Source of the DNA: an uncultured Flavobacteriales bacterium
Lineage (GTDB): Bacteria > Bacteroidota > Bacteroidia > Flavobacteriales_G > Salibacteraceae
Direction: 5' to 3'
Length of the DNA stretch: 64,000 bases
Assembly (NCBI GenBank): GCA_937899835.1
Contig: CALCCE010000238.1
Span: 38,538 to 102,537, forward strand
Shown here piece by piece: positions 8,579-19,335 of this stretch. A program made the translations under genes and the position numbers. Below the pieces are notes generated by a model, which saw only the letters and a program-made list of their open reading frames with translations, had not been told where the DNA came from and ran no database searches. Position 1 is the first letter of the stretch, and every line of letters begins with the position of its first letter.

Positions 8579-9244
8579 ATGAAATCGTTGTTTGCCGAGT
8601 TTACAGGAACTTGCTTGCTGGTGTTGGTGGGTACCGGGGCCATTGTGATCAATGACGAGTTCGAAGGTGTCGTGACCCATCTGGGTATATCCATTGCCTT
8701 TGGGGGCATTGTAACCGCCATGATCTTTGCTTTCATCAAAGTATCGGGAGCACACCTCAATCCGGGTGTTACACTTGGAATGGTGCTGCGCAAGCAAATG
8801 CCTTTCAGCCAGTTTTTACCCTATGTAGCGGCACAGTGTAGCGGTGCAATCGTAGCCAGTGCGTTTTTGGCGCTGCTGTTTCCCAATCACCCACATTTGG
8901 GTGCTACCCAAATTAGTGTGCATTGGCCCTCAGGGTTGCTGGTAGAAACCGCCATGTCCTTTTTGTTGTTTCTTGGTATTCTTTGGGTAGCCTTTGAAGC
9001 GCGGCCCAAAACCTGGAAAATTGCATTAGTGGTAGGAGCTATCGTAGGGATAGAGGCATTTTTCGGAGGTCCGCTCACCGGAGCTTCCATGAATCCAGCC
9101 CGTTCGTTAGGCCCGGCACTGCTTTCCGGTACCTGGAACCATTTTTGGATTTATTTGGTAGGGCCTTTTGCAGGAATGACCTTAGCTGCTTTTGCCTGCC
9201 CATACTTGCGGGTTTCTAGTTCCTGCTGCGAAGAAGGCTGCTAA
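8579..9244 (+). CDS. MIP-family channel (aquaporin / glycerol facilitator)
   Basis: A 221-residue integral membrane protein with the two MIP half-repeats. The N-terminal FAEFTGTCLLVLVGTGA is typical. The second pore loop has the standard box MNPARSLGPAL with the selectivity-filter Arg. In the first loop the box reads HLNPGVTLG, so the usual Ala of Asn-Pro-Ala is Gly. Six hydrophobic segments are evident. Family members pass water, glycerol or other small neutral solutes; which one is not clear. The C-terminus ends in a short Cys-rich tail (SSSCCEEGC). The ATG at 8579 is favoured over the TTG at 8561 as it gives a start right at the first helix. Confidence 0.92.
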   Translation: MKSLFAEFTGTCLLVLVGTGAIVINDEFEGVVTHLGISIAFGGIVTAMIFAFIKVSGAHLNPGVTLGMVLRKQMPFSQFLPYVAAQCSGAIVASAFLALLFPNHPHLGATQISVHWPSGLLVETAMSFLLFLGILWVAFEARPKTWKIALVVGAIVGIEAFFGGPLTGASMNPARSLGPALLSGTWNHFWIYLVGPFAGMTLAAFACPYLRVSSSCCEEGC

Positions 9245-9250
9245 TGCCGC

Positions 9251-11077
9251 TTAACGGTTCGAAACCAATTTAAAGGTGCGTTGGTAGCCGTTCCAACGGG
9301 CAGTCACTAAATAAATCCCATTGGGTAGGGTGCCATTTTCCAGCCGTAGGCGTTGTTGTTGGTGCCATTCCATGGATTGCATCACACGGCCTTGCAGGTC
9401 GGCGATTTCCAACAAACCAGATACCGGCTGCCCAAAGTGGAGAAAAGCATCTTCACCATTGAAAGTATAACCGTAGCTGTTTTGCAATTCTACCGCTGAT
9501 GAGCGTTCATTTTCTGATACTCCAACGGTGCAGAACTCCAAAAGACCACGCTGGTTAAAGCGGTCGCAGATTTGGATGCGGTGGGCGCCATTGTAGAGCA
9601 GTTCATCCGCTTGCACATAAAGCAAGGCAGCTTGTGCCATAGTCATTTGAGCAGTGTAACCAAACAAAGACTCTAACAAAATTCGATCGGCTTTTTCACG
9701 TCCAATATCGTCTTGAATTTGCATGATGGTCGCCGACCAGATGTCAGCATCGGTGTAGATGTTGTTTACAATATCGTTGGGGTAGGTCTTGCTGCTGACA
9801 GCAACCCGACCGTTCCAAAACTCGTTGTGGCCGTCCCAGTTGAAAACATCGTTGAAATTGAAGCTGCTCAGTGCCCTTGAGTAAGAAGCAGCCAAATAGT
9901 CTCCCAGCGCCTCGTCTAAGGCATTGCGCTGGGTACCCAAATTCGTACCAGGAGCGGCACTGTTGGAAATGGCATGACCGTATTCGTGAATGATGACATC
10001 GGCATCTTCAGCATCGTCTACACCGCCTTCGCCAAACGTAAGCCTCGGAGGATTGGCCGAAGCGTTGAAACTGCTTTGGTCAGCACCGTTAAACCCGTGG
10101 GCATCCACATGAATTTGATAATCGACCAGGTTGTTGAATCCCAAGCTGCGCAGGTACAATTGGTATTCGGTAATGTGGTAGAGCACCATCACATCTTCAA
10201 AACCATCTTCACCGCGAGTGAAAGAAAAATTGGGAGTGGGTGAGGTGGCCGGTAAAATGTTGGGCGAACTAAAGTCGCGTACCTGGATGAAATCGTTTTC
10301 CAACACGTATTCACTTCCGTTGTAGGTCACATCCAGAGTAACGGCAATGCGTTCGTTGTTGATCAACGTATAGTTGCTATCGCCACGATCGGTATAAGGA
10401 GCACCATAACCAACACTGGCCGTGGTGAGTGGGTCTGGTGAAAACACCATGCCGGTAGCCGGGGTGTCCACCACAACATGGGGAGAACAAGCATAAACCA
10501 GTCGGTCGCGTTCCATCAGTACCTCTCCTGAAGCGCCTAAGATGAGTTCTTCATAGTCACCGGTTTCGCTTCCCCAAGTGGCTTTCAAAGCCGGAACGAG
10601 CCGTTCTTCTACTGGCCACCATACAGCTTCGGTTTCTACAAACTCAATGGTTGCTTCTTTATCGTTTAGCAGTGCATGGGCCAAAGCGGCATCTGGAAAT
10701 TCGGGCGCTGTGGTCACTTCATAAAACAAGCGATGGTGAAAGATAGAGACGATGTTGCCTTCAAAGTCTGTATTCACCTTGATTTGAGAGCCGTAAACCG
10801 GTTTGCCTAAAACAGTTTGCCGGTAGAGGTAGTGGTTGCCGGTGAGGCTTTTACGAGTCGACCGTAAGTCGAGGCCTTGCTCGGTAGTTTGACCATTTAA
10901 AAAACGGGTTTTCAAGTAATCTTTCAACTCGGTTTCGGTAAAATCTTTGCCGAGATAAACAGTCTCAAAAACGGCCTCTGGAGCTCTTTCGGTGAAGTTC
11001 TGGCCCTGTGTATGGAAACATACCAAGCCGAAGACAAAACAAACTACCGCAGAAAGGGATAAACGAACGGGAAACAT
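9251..11077 (-). CDS. Secreted M36/fungalysin-like metallopeptidase with T9SS sorting domain
   Basis: A 608-residue protein. It has a signal peptide (about 1-25), an FTP-type propeptide region with the segment NHYLYRQTVLGKPVYG (about 85-100), and a zinc peptidase domain with HEYGHAIS as the HExxH-like site and DEALGDYLAAS carrying the third ligand Glu. The HEYGH...E pattern is that of M36-type and related gluzincins, which are made as zymogens and cleave extracellular proteins. A central domain precedes the catalytic part. The last ~80 residues are a T9SS type A sorting domain (DLQGRVMQS, LPNGIYLVTA), so the enzyme is likely exported to the surface or medium. It is convergent with the aquaporin gene. 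Confidence 0.9.
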   Translation of the reverse strand: MFPVRLSLSAVVCFVFGLVCFHTQGQNFTERAPEAVFETVYLGKDFTETELKDYLKTRFLNGQTTEQGLDLRSTRKSLTGNHYLYRQTVLGKPVYGSQIKVNTDFEGNIVSIFHHRLFYEVTTAPEFPDAALAHALLNDKEATIEFVETEAVWWPVEERLVPALKATWGSETGDYEELILGASGEVLMERDRLVYACSPHVVVDTPATGMVFSPDPLTTASVGYGAPYTDRGDSNYTLINNERIAVTLDVTYNGSEYVLENDFIQVRDFSSPNILPATSPTPNFSFTRGEDGFEDVMVLYHITEYQLYLRSLGFNNLVDYQIHVDAHGFNGADQSSFNASANPPRLTFGEGGVDDAEDADVIIHEYGHAISNSAAPGTNLGTQRNALDEALGDYLAASYSRALSSFNFNDVFNWDGHNEFWNGRVAVSSKTYPNDIVNNIYTDADIWSATIMQIQDDIGREKADRILLESLFGYTAQMTMAQAALLYVQADELLYNGAHRIQICDRFNQRGLLEFCTVGVSENERSSAVELQNSYGYTFNGEDAFLHFGQPVSGLLEIADLQGRVMQSMEWHQQQRLRLENGTLPNGIYLVTARWNGYQRTFKLVSNR

Positions 11078-11085
11078 AAACGGGG

Positions 11086-11700
11086 CTAAGCAAGGGTTTC
11101 TACTTGCAAGTTAGCGATTTGTTGCAAGCGCTTCAACACCTTCTGCGAACGATTCTTACGGACCCAAATGCGCAACTGGCAACTGGCAGCAAATTCAGGC
11201 GACTGCACGTCGATGTTTTCCTCCCGCAAAATTCGCATCACTCCGCTCATTTGAGCGTAGTCAAACAGCAAAAGAAAGTCTATCCCCATCACTTTGGTTT
11301 CCACCTGAGCCGCGTTCAAGGCCAAACGAGCACTTTCCCGGTAGGCTTGAATCAAGCCACCTACGCCCAATTTGACGCCACCAAAATACCTGACCACCAC
11401 TACCAAACAGTTGGTAAGCTCGTGACCTGTTATTTGATTTAAAATGGGTTTGCCGGCCGAGTTGGCGGGCTCTCCTGCATCGTTGGCACGGGTAGTTTTG
11501 CCATCGTTGCCCAATACGTAGGCGTAGCAAACGTGCCGGGAAGTGTGGTGCTCCTGGCGCAAACGTTCCAATTCAGCTTTCACTGCCGTTTCATCAGGAG
11601 TATGCAGCGCGTAACTGTAAAACTTGCTGCCTTTTTCTTTGAACAATCCTTCGCCCGGTTCGCTCAGGGTAAGGTAGGTGTCTTTCTCCGGGCCGCTCAT
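11086..11700 (-). CDS. YigZ / IMPACT family protein
   Basis: A 204-residue protein with the UPF0029 N-terminal domain typical of YigZ: KEKGSKFYSYA near residue 20, HHTSRHVCYAYVLG (about 50-63), NDAGEPANSAGKPIL (about 73-88) and RYFGGVKLGVGGLIQAYRES (about 104-123). A small C-terminal domain follows. The biochemical role of bacterial members is not settled; the eukaryotic IMPACT relative influences translation control. It overlaps the EamA transporter gene by ATGA on the same strand and follows ribD in one apparent operon. Confidence 0.93.
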   Translation of the reverse strand: MSGPEKDTYLTLSEPGEGLFKEKGSKFYSYALHTPDETAVKAELERLRQEHHTSRHVCYAYVLGNDGKTTRANDAGEPANSAGKPILNQITGHELTNCLVVVVRYFGGVKLGVGGLIQAYRESARLALNAAQVETKVMGIDFLLLFDYAQMSGVMRILREENIDVQSPEFAASCQLRIWVRKNRSQKVLKRLQQIANLQVETLA

Positions 11701-12554
11701 GCAAACCAGCTTAATAGCACAATTCCAAAGACGGAAACTCCTATGCCTATGGCGCTACCAGTAGAAAGTTTCTCCCCAAATAACAGCCTTCCGCCCAAAA
11801 CCGAAACGATCACCACGCCAATGTTGTTGATGGGAAAAAGCACCGAGCTTTGGAAGCCGCTTTGCTCCAGGGCTTTAATGATCAGGTAGATGGAAAAGTA
11901 ATTCGGCACTCCCAACACGATGCCCCAAATCAGGTTTTTGCGCGTAAATCGGATGTTGTTGGTGAAAAACAAATAGATCAACCCCAAAACACCGGCCACC
12001 AAAAAAATACTTGGAATAAACGTCAGCATCGCCACATCCGAAGTGAGGTAATGGTGTTGGACATATTTAATCAAGGTGTCAATCAAGCCCGAACCCATGA
12101 AGAGCACCAGCGGGAGCCAATAGTCGTTGGTTTCGATCCGCAAATTAGACGAAGGACGGGAAGTCAACCAAACCCCGAGCAGGGCAGTGAGGATGCCGGC
12201 AATCTTTCCCACCGTAATGGCATCATCATACAACCAAAAAGCAATGCCGACCGGCACGGCCACCGACATTTTATTCGCTACGGAAGCTACTGAAACCGAT
12301 ATGCGTTGGGCCGTCAAGCCCAAAACATTGAACAACGAAATGAACAAGATGCCCAAAATAAGGGCCATCCAGCGCCAATCGGCGGCCCAGGGTTCGGCCG
12401 ATAAGTACTCAGGATGAACCAACAAACCGGTGATAAAAGCGGCAAAATAATTCACCACAATCGCCTGGCGGTTGTCCACTCCACGAATGTCGAACCACTT
12501 GAATACGAAAAACAGCAGGGCAGAGGTAAGGATGCTGAAGGCCAAAAAAATCAT
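11697..12554 (-). CDS. EamA-family drug/metabolite transporter
   Basis: A 285-residue membrane protein with about ten hydrophobic segments in two five-helix repeats, as in the DMT superfamily. The second half ends in the typical run SVLFPINNIGVVIVSVLGGRLLF-type helix pair followed by a final helix. Substrate unknown: EamA members export amino acids, nucleobases or other metabolites. It overlaps ribD upstream and yigZ downstream by four bases each, so the three genes are likely one operon; a role in flavin or pyrimidine export would be speculation. Confidence 0.88.
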   Translation of the reverse strand: MIFLAFSILTSALLFFVFKWFDIRGVDNRQAIVVNYFAAFITGLLVHPEYLSAEPWAADWRWMALILGILFISLFNVLGLTAQRISVSVASVANKMSVAVPVGIAFWLYDDAITVGKIAGILTALLGVWLTSRPSSNLRIETNDYWLPLVLFMGSGLIDTLIKYVQHHYLTSDVAMLTFIPSIFLVAGVLGLIYLFFTNNIRFTRKNLIWGIVLGVPNYFSIYLIIKALEQSGFQSSVLFPINNIGVVIVSVLGGRLLFGEKLSTGSAIGIGVSVFGIVLLSWFA

Positions 12555-13594
12555 ACTTCTGCTTTATAAAAGGTAAAACAGCGGTCTTTTCCCACTTGAT
12601 GCACTTGATGCGCTTTCCCGGGAAGGGTTGGCGCTGGTACACCGCTGCCAATCAACTTTTCAGCTTGCCAAACGCGCGCTTCGTCCCAAAGCCCTTCCAA
12701 CAGCAGCTGCTGGTGAATAGTAGCTCCGCCCTCCACCAGTATCGATTGAATGTTTTGCGCGTACAGTTGGTCCATCACCTCTGCCAGCGTTGCTGTTGGT
12801 GAGGTTGGCATCCATTCTACCGCATCGCTTTTCGGTTGGTTAGCGCTAAATACCATCGTACGAACAGAGCCATCCATGAGGTACAAATCAACCGGCAACT
12901 TGCCAGAGCGGTCAAGCACAAGGCGTACCGGAGAATTACCACTCCATCGGCGAACGTCCAATCGAGGGTTGTCGAGTAAGGCAGTGCCGCTACCGATTAG
13001 TATTCCGGCCTCTTGACTGCGCCATTGATGTACCCAGCGCTGGCTCTCTTTTCCCGAAATCGCCAAAGGTTTTTGTTGGGTAGCCGTGTTGCGGTGCCAA
13101 TCGATGAAACCGTCAGCGCTTTGCGCCCATTTCAATATAATATAAGGCCTTTTGTGGGTATGAAAAGTGAAAAATCGGCGGTTGAGGTGGGCACCTTCTT
13201 GTTCCATAACACTGGTAGTGACTTCAATGCCCGCCTCTTTTAATTTGGCAATGCCGCGCCCATCTACTTGGGCAAAAGGATCGCGGTTGGCCATCACCAC
13301 CCTTTTAAGACGGTGCTGCACAATCAAGTCGGCACAAGGGGGAGTTTTGCCAAAATGAGCGCAAGGTTCCAGGTTGACGTAAATGGTTGCTTCAGATAGC
13401 AGTTCCTTATGCTTCACCGAGGCAATGGCATTCACCTCAGCGTGGGGCCCACCACATTGTTGATGGTATCCTTCCCCGATAATGCTGTTGTTGTGCACCA
13501 CCACACTACCCACCAGGGGGTTGGGCGCAGCCCGTCCGGTTCCCATCGCAGCCAGTTGCAGGCAGCGCTTCATAAAGTGCCGGTCTTGTTCCAT
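12551..13594 (-). CDS. ribD: Bifunctional riboflavin biosynthesis deaminase/reductase RibD
   Basis: A 347-residue protein, the usual RibD length. The N-terminal cytidine-deaminase-type domain (about 1-145) has the zinc motifs PHAEVNAI and PCAHFGKTPPCADL. The C-terminal RibD reductase domain (about 150-345) includes PYIILKWAQSADG, and SILVEGGATIHQQLL near the end. The enzyme deaminates the pyrimidinedione precursor and reduces its ribosyl side chain in riboflavin synthesis. An ATG at 13594 is preferred to a GTG two codons upstream. It is divergent from prmC, with mirrored -7 boxes between the genes, and heads an operon with an EamA transporter and yigZ. Confidence 0.97.
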   Translation of the reverse strand: MEQDRHFMKRCLQLAAMGTGRAAPNPLVGSVVVHNNSIIGEGYHQQCGGPHAEVNAIASVKHKELLSEATIYVNLEPCAHFGKTPPCADLIVQHRLKRVVMANRDPFAQVDGRGIAKLKEAGIEVTTSVMEQEGAHLNRRFFTFHTHKRPYIILKWAQSADGFIDWHRNTATQQKPLAISGKESQRWVHQWRSQEAGILIGSGTALLDNPRLDVRRWSGNSPVRLVLDRSGKLPVDLYLMDGSVRTMVFSANQPKSDAVEWMPTSPTATLAEVMDQLYAQNIQSILVEGGATIHQQLLLEGLWDEARVWQAEKLIGSGVPAPTLPGKAHQVHQVGKDRCFTFYKAEV

Positions 13595-13623
13595 TGTCAC
13601 GCTTCGAAGGGGAATTAACGGGC

Positions 13624-13651
13624 CAAAAGTAAGTCATTTTACCTACTTTTG
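13624..13651. promoter_or_regulatory. Divergent -7 boxes between ribD and prmC
   Basis: CAAAAGTA (13624-13631) and TACTTTTG (13644-13651) form a perfect 8-bp inverted repeat around a 12-bp spacer. Read outward, each arm is an exact TAnnTTTG -7 box, one facing ribD (minus) and one facing prmC (plus). Confidence 0.5.
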
Positions 13652-13657
13652 ATCACC

Positions 13658-14542
13658 GTGAATCTGGCCAAAAACACCTTGGGAGCAATGGAAAAGCAAT
13701 TTGTGCATTCCCTTACCAATCGGCACGAGTCTCGCGAGGCGCAGGCCATGTTTCGGCATGCGGTGGATCACTTGTTGCAACTTTCACCCGCCCAGCTTTT
13801 GCTGGCCAAAGAACAGCGACTTTCCGAATCAGAAATTTTAAGCTTTCAAGGCATTCTTCAAGGTTTGTCCGATGGTAAACCGTTGCAATACTTATTGGGA
13901 GAAGTGGTGTTTGATGCGCTGCACTTAAAAGTAGATGAGCGGGTGCTTATTCCTCGACCAGAAACGGAAGAGTTGGTAGACTACGTCGACCAACACCTCC
14001 AACATCATTTTGCCCGGGGTGCCTCAGTATTGGACTTGGGTACCGGAAGCGGATGCATCGCCCTTGGAGTGAAACAACGCTATCCCAAAGCCGTAGTGCA
14101 CGGTATGGATGTCTCCCCAAATGCGCTGGAATTGGCACGGCAAAATGCTGTGGATAATCAACTGGAAGTCGACTTTTTTCAGGGAAACTTACTTACTGGT
14201 GAAGGACTTAAAAATAGAGGCCCTTACGATCTTTTGGTGAGCAACCCACCCTATGTTCCACAATCGGAAGGGGAAAACATGGCACCCCATGTGTTGGACC
14301 ATGAACCGCATTTAGCTTTATTTGTTCCCGAGGATGATCCTTTGATCTTTTATCGGCGTATCCTAGAACTATCGGAAAGTTTGCTCAAAGAAGGCGGATG
14401 GGTATTTTTCGAAATCCATGCTTCATTAGGCCAGGCGATGGTCCATTTGCTGGAAACTGTAAAAAGATGGGATGCTATCGAGTTAAAGCAAGACCTTAGT
14501 GGACACGACCGAATGATCTGGGCTCAAAAAAATCAGGACTGA
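13658..14542 (+). CDS. prmC: Peptide chain release factor N5-glutamine methyltransferase
   Basis: About 294 residues. PrmC methylates the Gln of the GGQ motif in release factors. The helical N-terminal domain (to about 100) is followed by an SAM-dependent methyltransferase domain: motif I VLDLGTGSGCIALGV (about 125-139), and the catalytic NPPY motif (LLVSNPPYVP, near 195). The start is uncertain. The GTG at 13658 lies seven bases after a -7 box; a TTG at 13649 overlaps that box, and an ATG at 13688 would remove part of the first helix. The downstream gene for an outer-membrane protein starts six bases after the stop. Confidence 0.95.
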   Translation: MNLAKNTLGAMEKQFVHSLTNRHESREAQAMFRHAVDHLLQLSPAQLLLAKEQRLSESEILSFQGILQGLSDGKPLQYLLGEVVFDALHLKVDERVLIPRPETEELVDYVDQHLQHHFARGASVLDLGTGSGCIALGVKQRYPKAVVHGMDVSPNALELARQNAVDNQLEVDFFQGNLLTGEGLKNRGPYDLLVSNPPYVPQSEGENMAPHVLDHEPHLALFVPEDDPLIFYRRILELSESLLKEGGWVFFEIHASLGQAMVHLLETVKRWDAIELKQDLSGHDRMIWAQKNQD

Positions 14543-14548
14543 GCAAAC

Positions 14549-15373
14549 ATGAAACACCTACTATTTTCTGTATTCCTACTGTTGTTGAGCGGATTTTCAT
14601 GGGGACAATATGCCACCGGAAATCGAACATCAACCTTTCCTGGCTGGTCATTGAATTCGTCTCGCCAAATTATGGCACGCAGTACCTCACCTTATTGGCT
14701 ACAGGCAGATTCTACCAAAAAAGGCTGTAGCGAAGCTTGTGGCGCTCAAGGTTGCCTGCTCAATACCAAAGTATTGGCTTCTTTCGATACCCGATTCTCC
14801 CAGTTCGAAGGGGAGTTTGTGCGTTTGAATGGATTCAGATTGGGTTTGGATGTAGCCAAAGCCTTCCGATTTGGTGTTAGTGGATATTGGCAACGTAGAA
14901 AAATTGACCTTGATCCCATTGCCATGGATCCTCCATTACAGGATACTTTGCGCACCTTTAACTTTCAATACTTTGCGTTCTTTTCTGAGTTTATTCTTTA
15001 CCAGGATTTTAAATGGGAATTGAGTTTGCCGATTGCTTTTGGTGTTGGCCCAAGGGTATTTGAGTACCGCATTAATGAAGATGGGCCCGTGTTGCGAAAA
15101 GACAGCCGCGACATTGGTTTGGCCACCATTAGCGTGGATGGCCACTTTCGAGTGGTTCCCTGGGTGGCTCTTGGTGCTGGTTTTGGCTATCGACATGCCT
15201 TTGTAAACGAATCTGAAACCCGCGACATCATCAATGAGCCCATTTACTCCATCAAATTAAAATTCCTGGTGGGCAACTTCGTGAAGTTTATGTTCTTCCG
15301 CTACAAGTTGGAAGAAGAACGCGATGCCTACATTAAAGAGCGGGAAGCACGTCGGCAAGCACGCCAGAAATAA
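14549..15373 (+). CDS. Predicted outer-membrane beta-barrel protein, function unknown
   Basis: A 274-residue protein with a clear signal peptide (hydrophobic core LLFSVFLLLLSGFSW, cleavage near residue 20). The mature part shows alternating hydrophobic residues and aromatic-rich strands (FRFGVSGYW, FNFQYFAFFSEF, WELSLPIAFGVG, WVALGAGFGYRH) typical of a small outer-membrane barrel. The last ~20 residues are highly charged (EEERDAYIKEREAR), which is unusual as a barrel end. A Cys-containing segment (GCSEACGAQGC) lies near residue 60. I do not recognise a named family. It lies between prmC and ligA and is probably co-transcribed with them. Confidence 0.75.
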   Translation: MKHLLFSVFLLLLSGFSWGQYATGNRTSTFPGWSLNSSRQIMARSTSPYWLQADSTKKGCSEACGAQGCLLNTKVLASFDTRFSQFEGEFVRLNGFRLGLDVAKAFRFGVSGYWQRRKIDLDPIAMDPPLQDTLRTFNFQYFAFFSEFILYQDFKWELSLPIAFGVGPRVFEYRINEDGPVLRKDSRDIGLATISVDGHFRVVPWVALGAGFGYRHAFVNESETRDIINEPIYSIKLKFLVGNFVKFMFFRYKLEEERDAYIKEREARRQARQK

Positions 15374-17413
<2,040 letters not shown>

Positions 17414-17421
17414 TTGAGGCC

Positions 17422-17982
17422 ATGGCGGGAATTCAAGAACAAATCGGAACATGGATGCTGAAGCGGGACTACCGCAAGCACAAAAGAAAGAAGCAAGGCA
17501 AAAACCTGCAGGAGGCCAACAAAGTAGCCGTATTGTTCCAGGCGAAAGATGAAGAAACCTACAAAACGGTTCGAAAGTATGTACGCTTCCTCAAAGAAGA
17601 AGGCATCAAAAAGGTGTTGGTACTGGGTTTTATAGATGGCAAAGAGAACCCTTTCTTCCTGCCTTCTAAACTCGAATTCGACTATTTTAACCGCAAAGAC
17701 CTCAACCTCTACAAGCTACCCCGATCGGTAGTAGTCAGCAACTTCATTGCTGAGGAATACGATATTTTGATTGACTTGACCGACGGGGCACAACTGGCCC
17801 TCACTTATGTATTGGCCCTTTCCAAAGCCCGACTAAAGGTCGGGAGACACCTCCAAGCCCACCAAGAATACCTTGATTTAATGATTCAGCTGCCAGCATC
17901 CGCAGACCTGAACGACTTCTTACCTCACATCAACCCCTACTTAAAAATCTTCAACACCAACCAACATGTCGAGCGCGTTTAG
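17422..17982 (+). CDS. Conserved Bacteroidota protein (DUF6913-like)
   Basis: A 186-residue soluble protein without signal peptide. The N-terminus is rich in Lys and Arg (RDYRKHKRKKQGKN). The rest looks like an alpha/beta fold: VAVLFQAKDEETYKTV, KKVLVLGFIDGKENPFFLPS, then FNRKDLNLYKLPR and DILIDLTDG. I associate this arrangement with the uncharacterised DUF6913 family found between ligA and dapA in related genomes, from memory rather than a search. It starts eight bases after ligA and overlaps dapA by 17 bases, so it belongs to the same transcript. No function is proposed. Confidence 0.8.
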   Translation: MAGIQEQIGTWMLKRDYRKHKRKKQGKNLQEANKVAVLFQAKDEETYKTVRKYVRFLKEEGIKKVLVLGFIDGKENPFFLPSKLEFDYFNRKDLNLYKLPRSVVVSNFIAEEYDILIDLTDGAQLALTYVLALSKARLKVGRHLQAHQEYLDLMIQLPASADLNDFLPHINPYLKIFNTNQHVERV

Positions 17983-18859
17983 TGGCACCGGAGTAGCCAT
18001 CGTTACTCCTTTTACAGCCAACGGAAACATAGATTACCAAGGCCTGGAAAGGCTGGTGGAGCACCTCATTGCTAACGGTATCGATTATTTGGTGGTGCAA
18101 GGCACCACCGGAGAGTCGCCGGTGCTTTCCTCCCAAGAAAAACGGGAGGTACTCGATTTTGTAATCGAAGTGAACAAGGGCCGTTTGCCCGTTGTATTGG
18201 GCCACGGTGGGAACCACACTGCGGGTATCGTAGCGGGTTTTGAGCAGTTCGATTTTTGCAAAGTTGATGGTATTCTTTCGGTGAGTCCAGCTTACAACAA
18301 ACCTACCCAAGAGGGGATTTATCAACACTTTAAGGCGGTAGTGAATGCTTCCCCCGTTCCGGTGATCCTCTACAACGTACCCGGGCGCACCAGCTCCAAC
18401 ATGTCGGCCGATACGACCTTGCGCCTCTCCCACGATTTCGAAAAGGTAGTGGCCATCAAAGAAGCTTCCGGCAATCTCGATCAAATTGGCAAGATCATCC
18501 GTGAACGCCCCGACAACTTTTTGGTGATTTCGGGCGATGACGCGCTCATCGTACCCCATCTTTCCATTGGCGGTGATGGCATTATTTCGGTCATTGCCAA
18601 TGCCTTGCCCGCCGAATTTGGAGGAGTGGTAGCCGCTGGACTAAAAGGTGATTTCGCCACCGCAAGGCTTGGATTTCATGCCTTGGCCGAACTCATTCCC
18701 ATGCTCTTCGCCGAAGGCAATCCGGGAGGAGTAAAAGCCGCACTGCAGCATTTGGGCATTTGTGAAGCACACGTTCGCTTGCCGCTGGTACCGATTTCAG
18801 AAGCATTAAGGGGGAGGATCACCGAATTCATTGATCAACTCGGTGAGGATGACGACTAA
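17966..18859 (+). CDS. dapA: 4-hydroxy-tetrahydrodipicolinate synthase
   Basis: A 297-residue class I aldolase. It condenses pyruvate with aspartate semialdehyde in the lysine and diaminopimelate pathway. Visible features: GTTGES near residues 46-51, Tyr136 in ILYNVPGR with Arg141, and the Schiff-base Lys165 in VAIKEASGN. These are the full catalytic set of DapA rather than of NanA-like relatives. The start overlaps the preceding gene by 17 bases. The gene converges with a hotdog thioesterase gene with only six bases between the stops. Confidence 0.97.
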   Translation: MSSAFSGTGVAIVTPFTANGNIDYQGLERLVEHLIANGIDYLVVQGTTGESPVLSSQEKREVLDFVIEVNKGRLPVVLGHGGNHTAGIVAGFEQFDFCKVDGILSVSPAYNKPTQEGIYQHFKAVVNASPVPVILYNVPGRTSSNMSADTTLRLSHDFEKVVAIKEASGNLDQIGKIIRERPDNFLVISGDDALIVPHLSIGGDGIISVIANALPAEFGGVVAAGLKGDFATARLGFHALAELIPMLFAEGNPGGVKAALQHLGICEAHVRLPLVPISEALRGRITEFIDQLGEDDD

Positions 18860-18865
18860 GACTAA

Positions 18866-19306
18866 TTACACCCGATAGCCGATTCCAGGCGCAAGCGCCA
18901 CCTGGCTCTTGGCAAAATGTCCGGTACCGAAGGCCACCTTTTTATTGGTTTCGTTCCAAAGTTCCGCTTCGGCAATAAACAAGTTGCGGGATTTGAATTT
19001 GATGCGCCCCCTGCTGGTCAGTTTTCCTTTTCTGACCGGCCGAAGCAGGTGCAGGTTAAACGTAGTGGTGAGTACAAACACATCGGGCACAATGCTGTTC
19101 ACGGCAAAAAAGGCGGCATCGTCCAGCAATTTAAAATAGACCGATCCATGTAAAGCGTTGGCTGCATGAAAGTAACGGTCGCTGATCGGAAGTGAAATTT
19201 CACAGCTTTCATCCGCAATTTCAATGGCCAAACCAGGATAGTGCTCGTGCATGGGTGCTCCGAGATACATCGCCTCTAATTTGCGATAATGTGCGTCTAA
19301 ATCCAT
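18866..19306 (-). CDS. PaaI-like hotdog thioesterase
   Basis: A 146-residue single hotdog domain. The segment YFHAANALHGSVYFKLLDDAAFFAVNS (about residues 45-72) holds the HGG/HG-type active-site loop followed by the Asp of the PaaI group. Such enzymes hydrolyse acyl- or aryl-CoA thioesters. The substrate is unknown. The gene lies just downstream of the ABC-F gene on the same strand and is convergent with dapA. Confidence 0.85.
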   Translation of the reverse strand: MDLDAHYRKLEAMYLGAPMHEHYPGLAIEIADESCEISLPISDRYFHAANALHGSVYFKLLDDAAFFAVNSIVPDVFVLTTTFNLHLLRPVRKGKLTSRGRIKFKSRNLFIAEAELWNETNKKVAFGTGHFAKSQVALAPGIGYRV

Positions 19307-19335
19307 TTTCTCAATAAAAGGGGACAGGGCAGACC

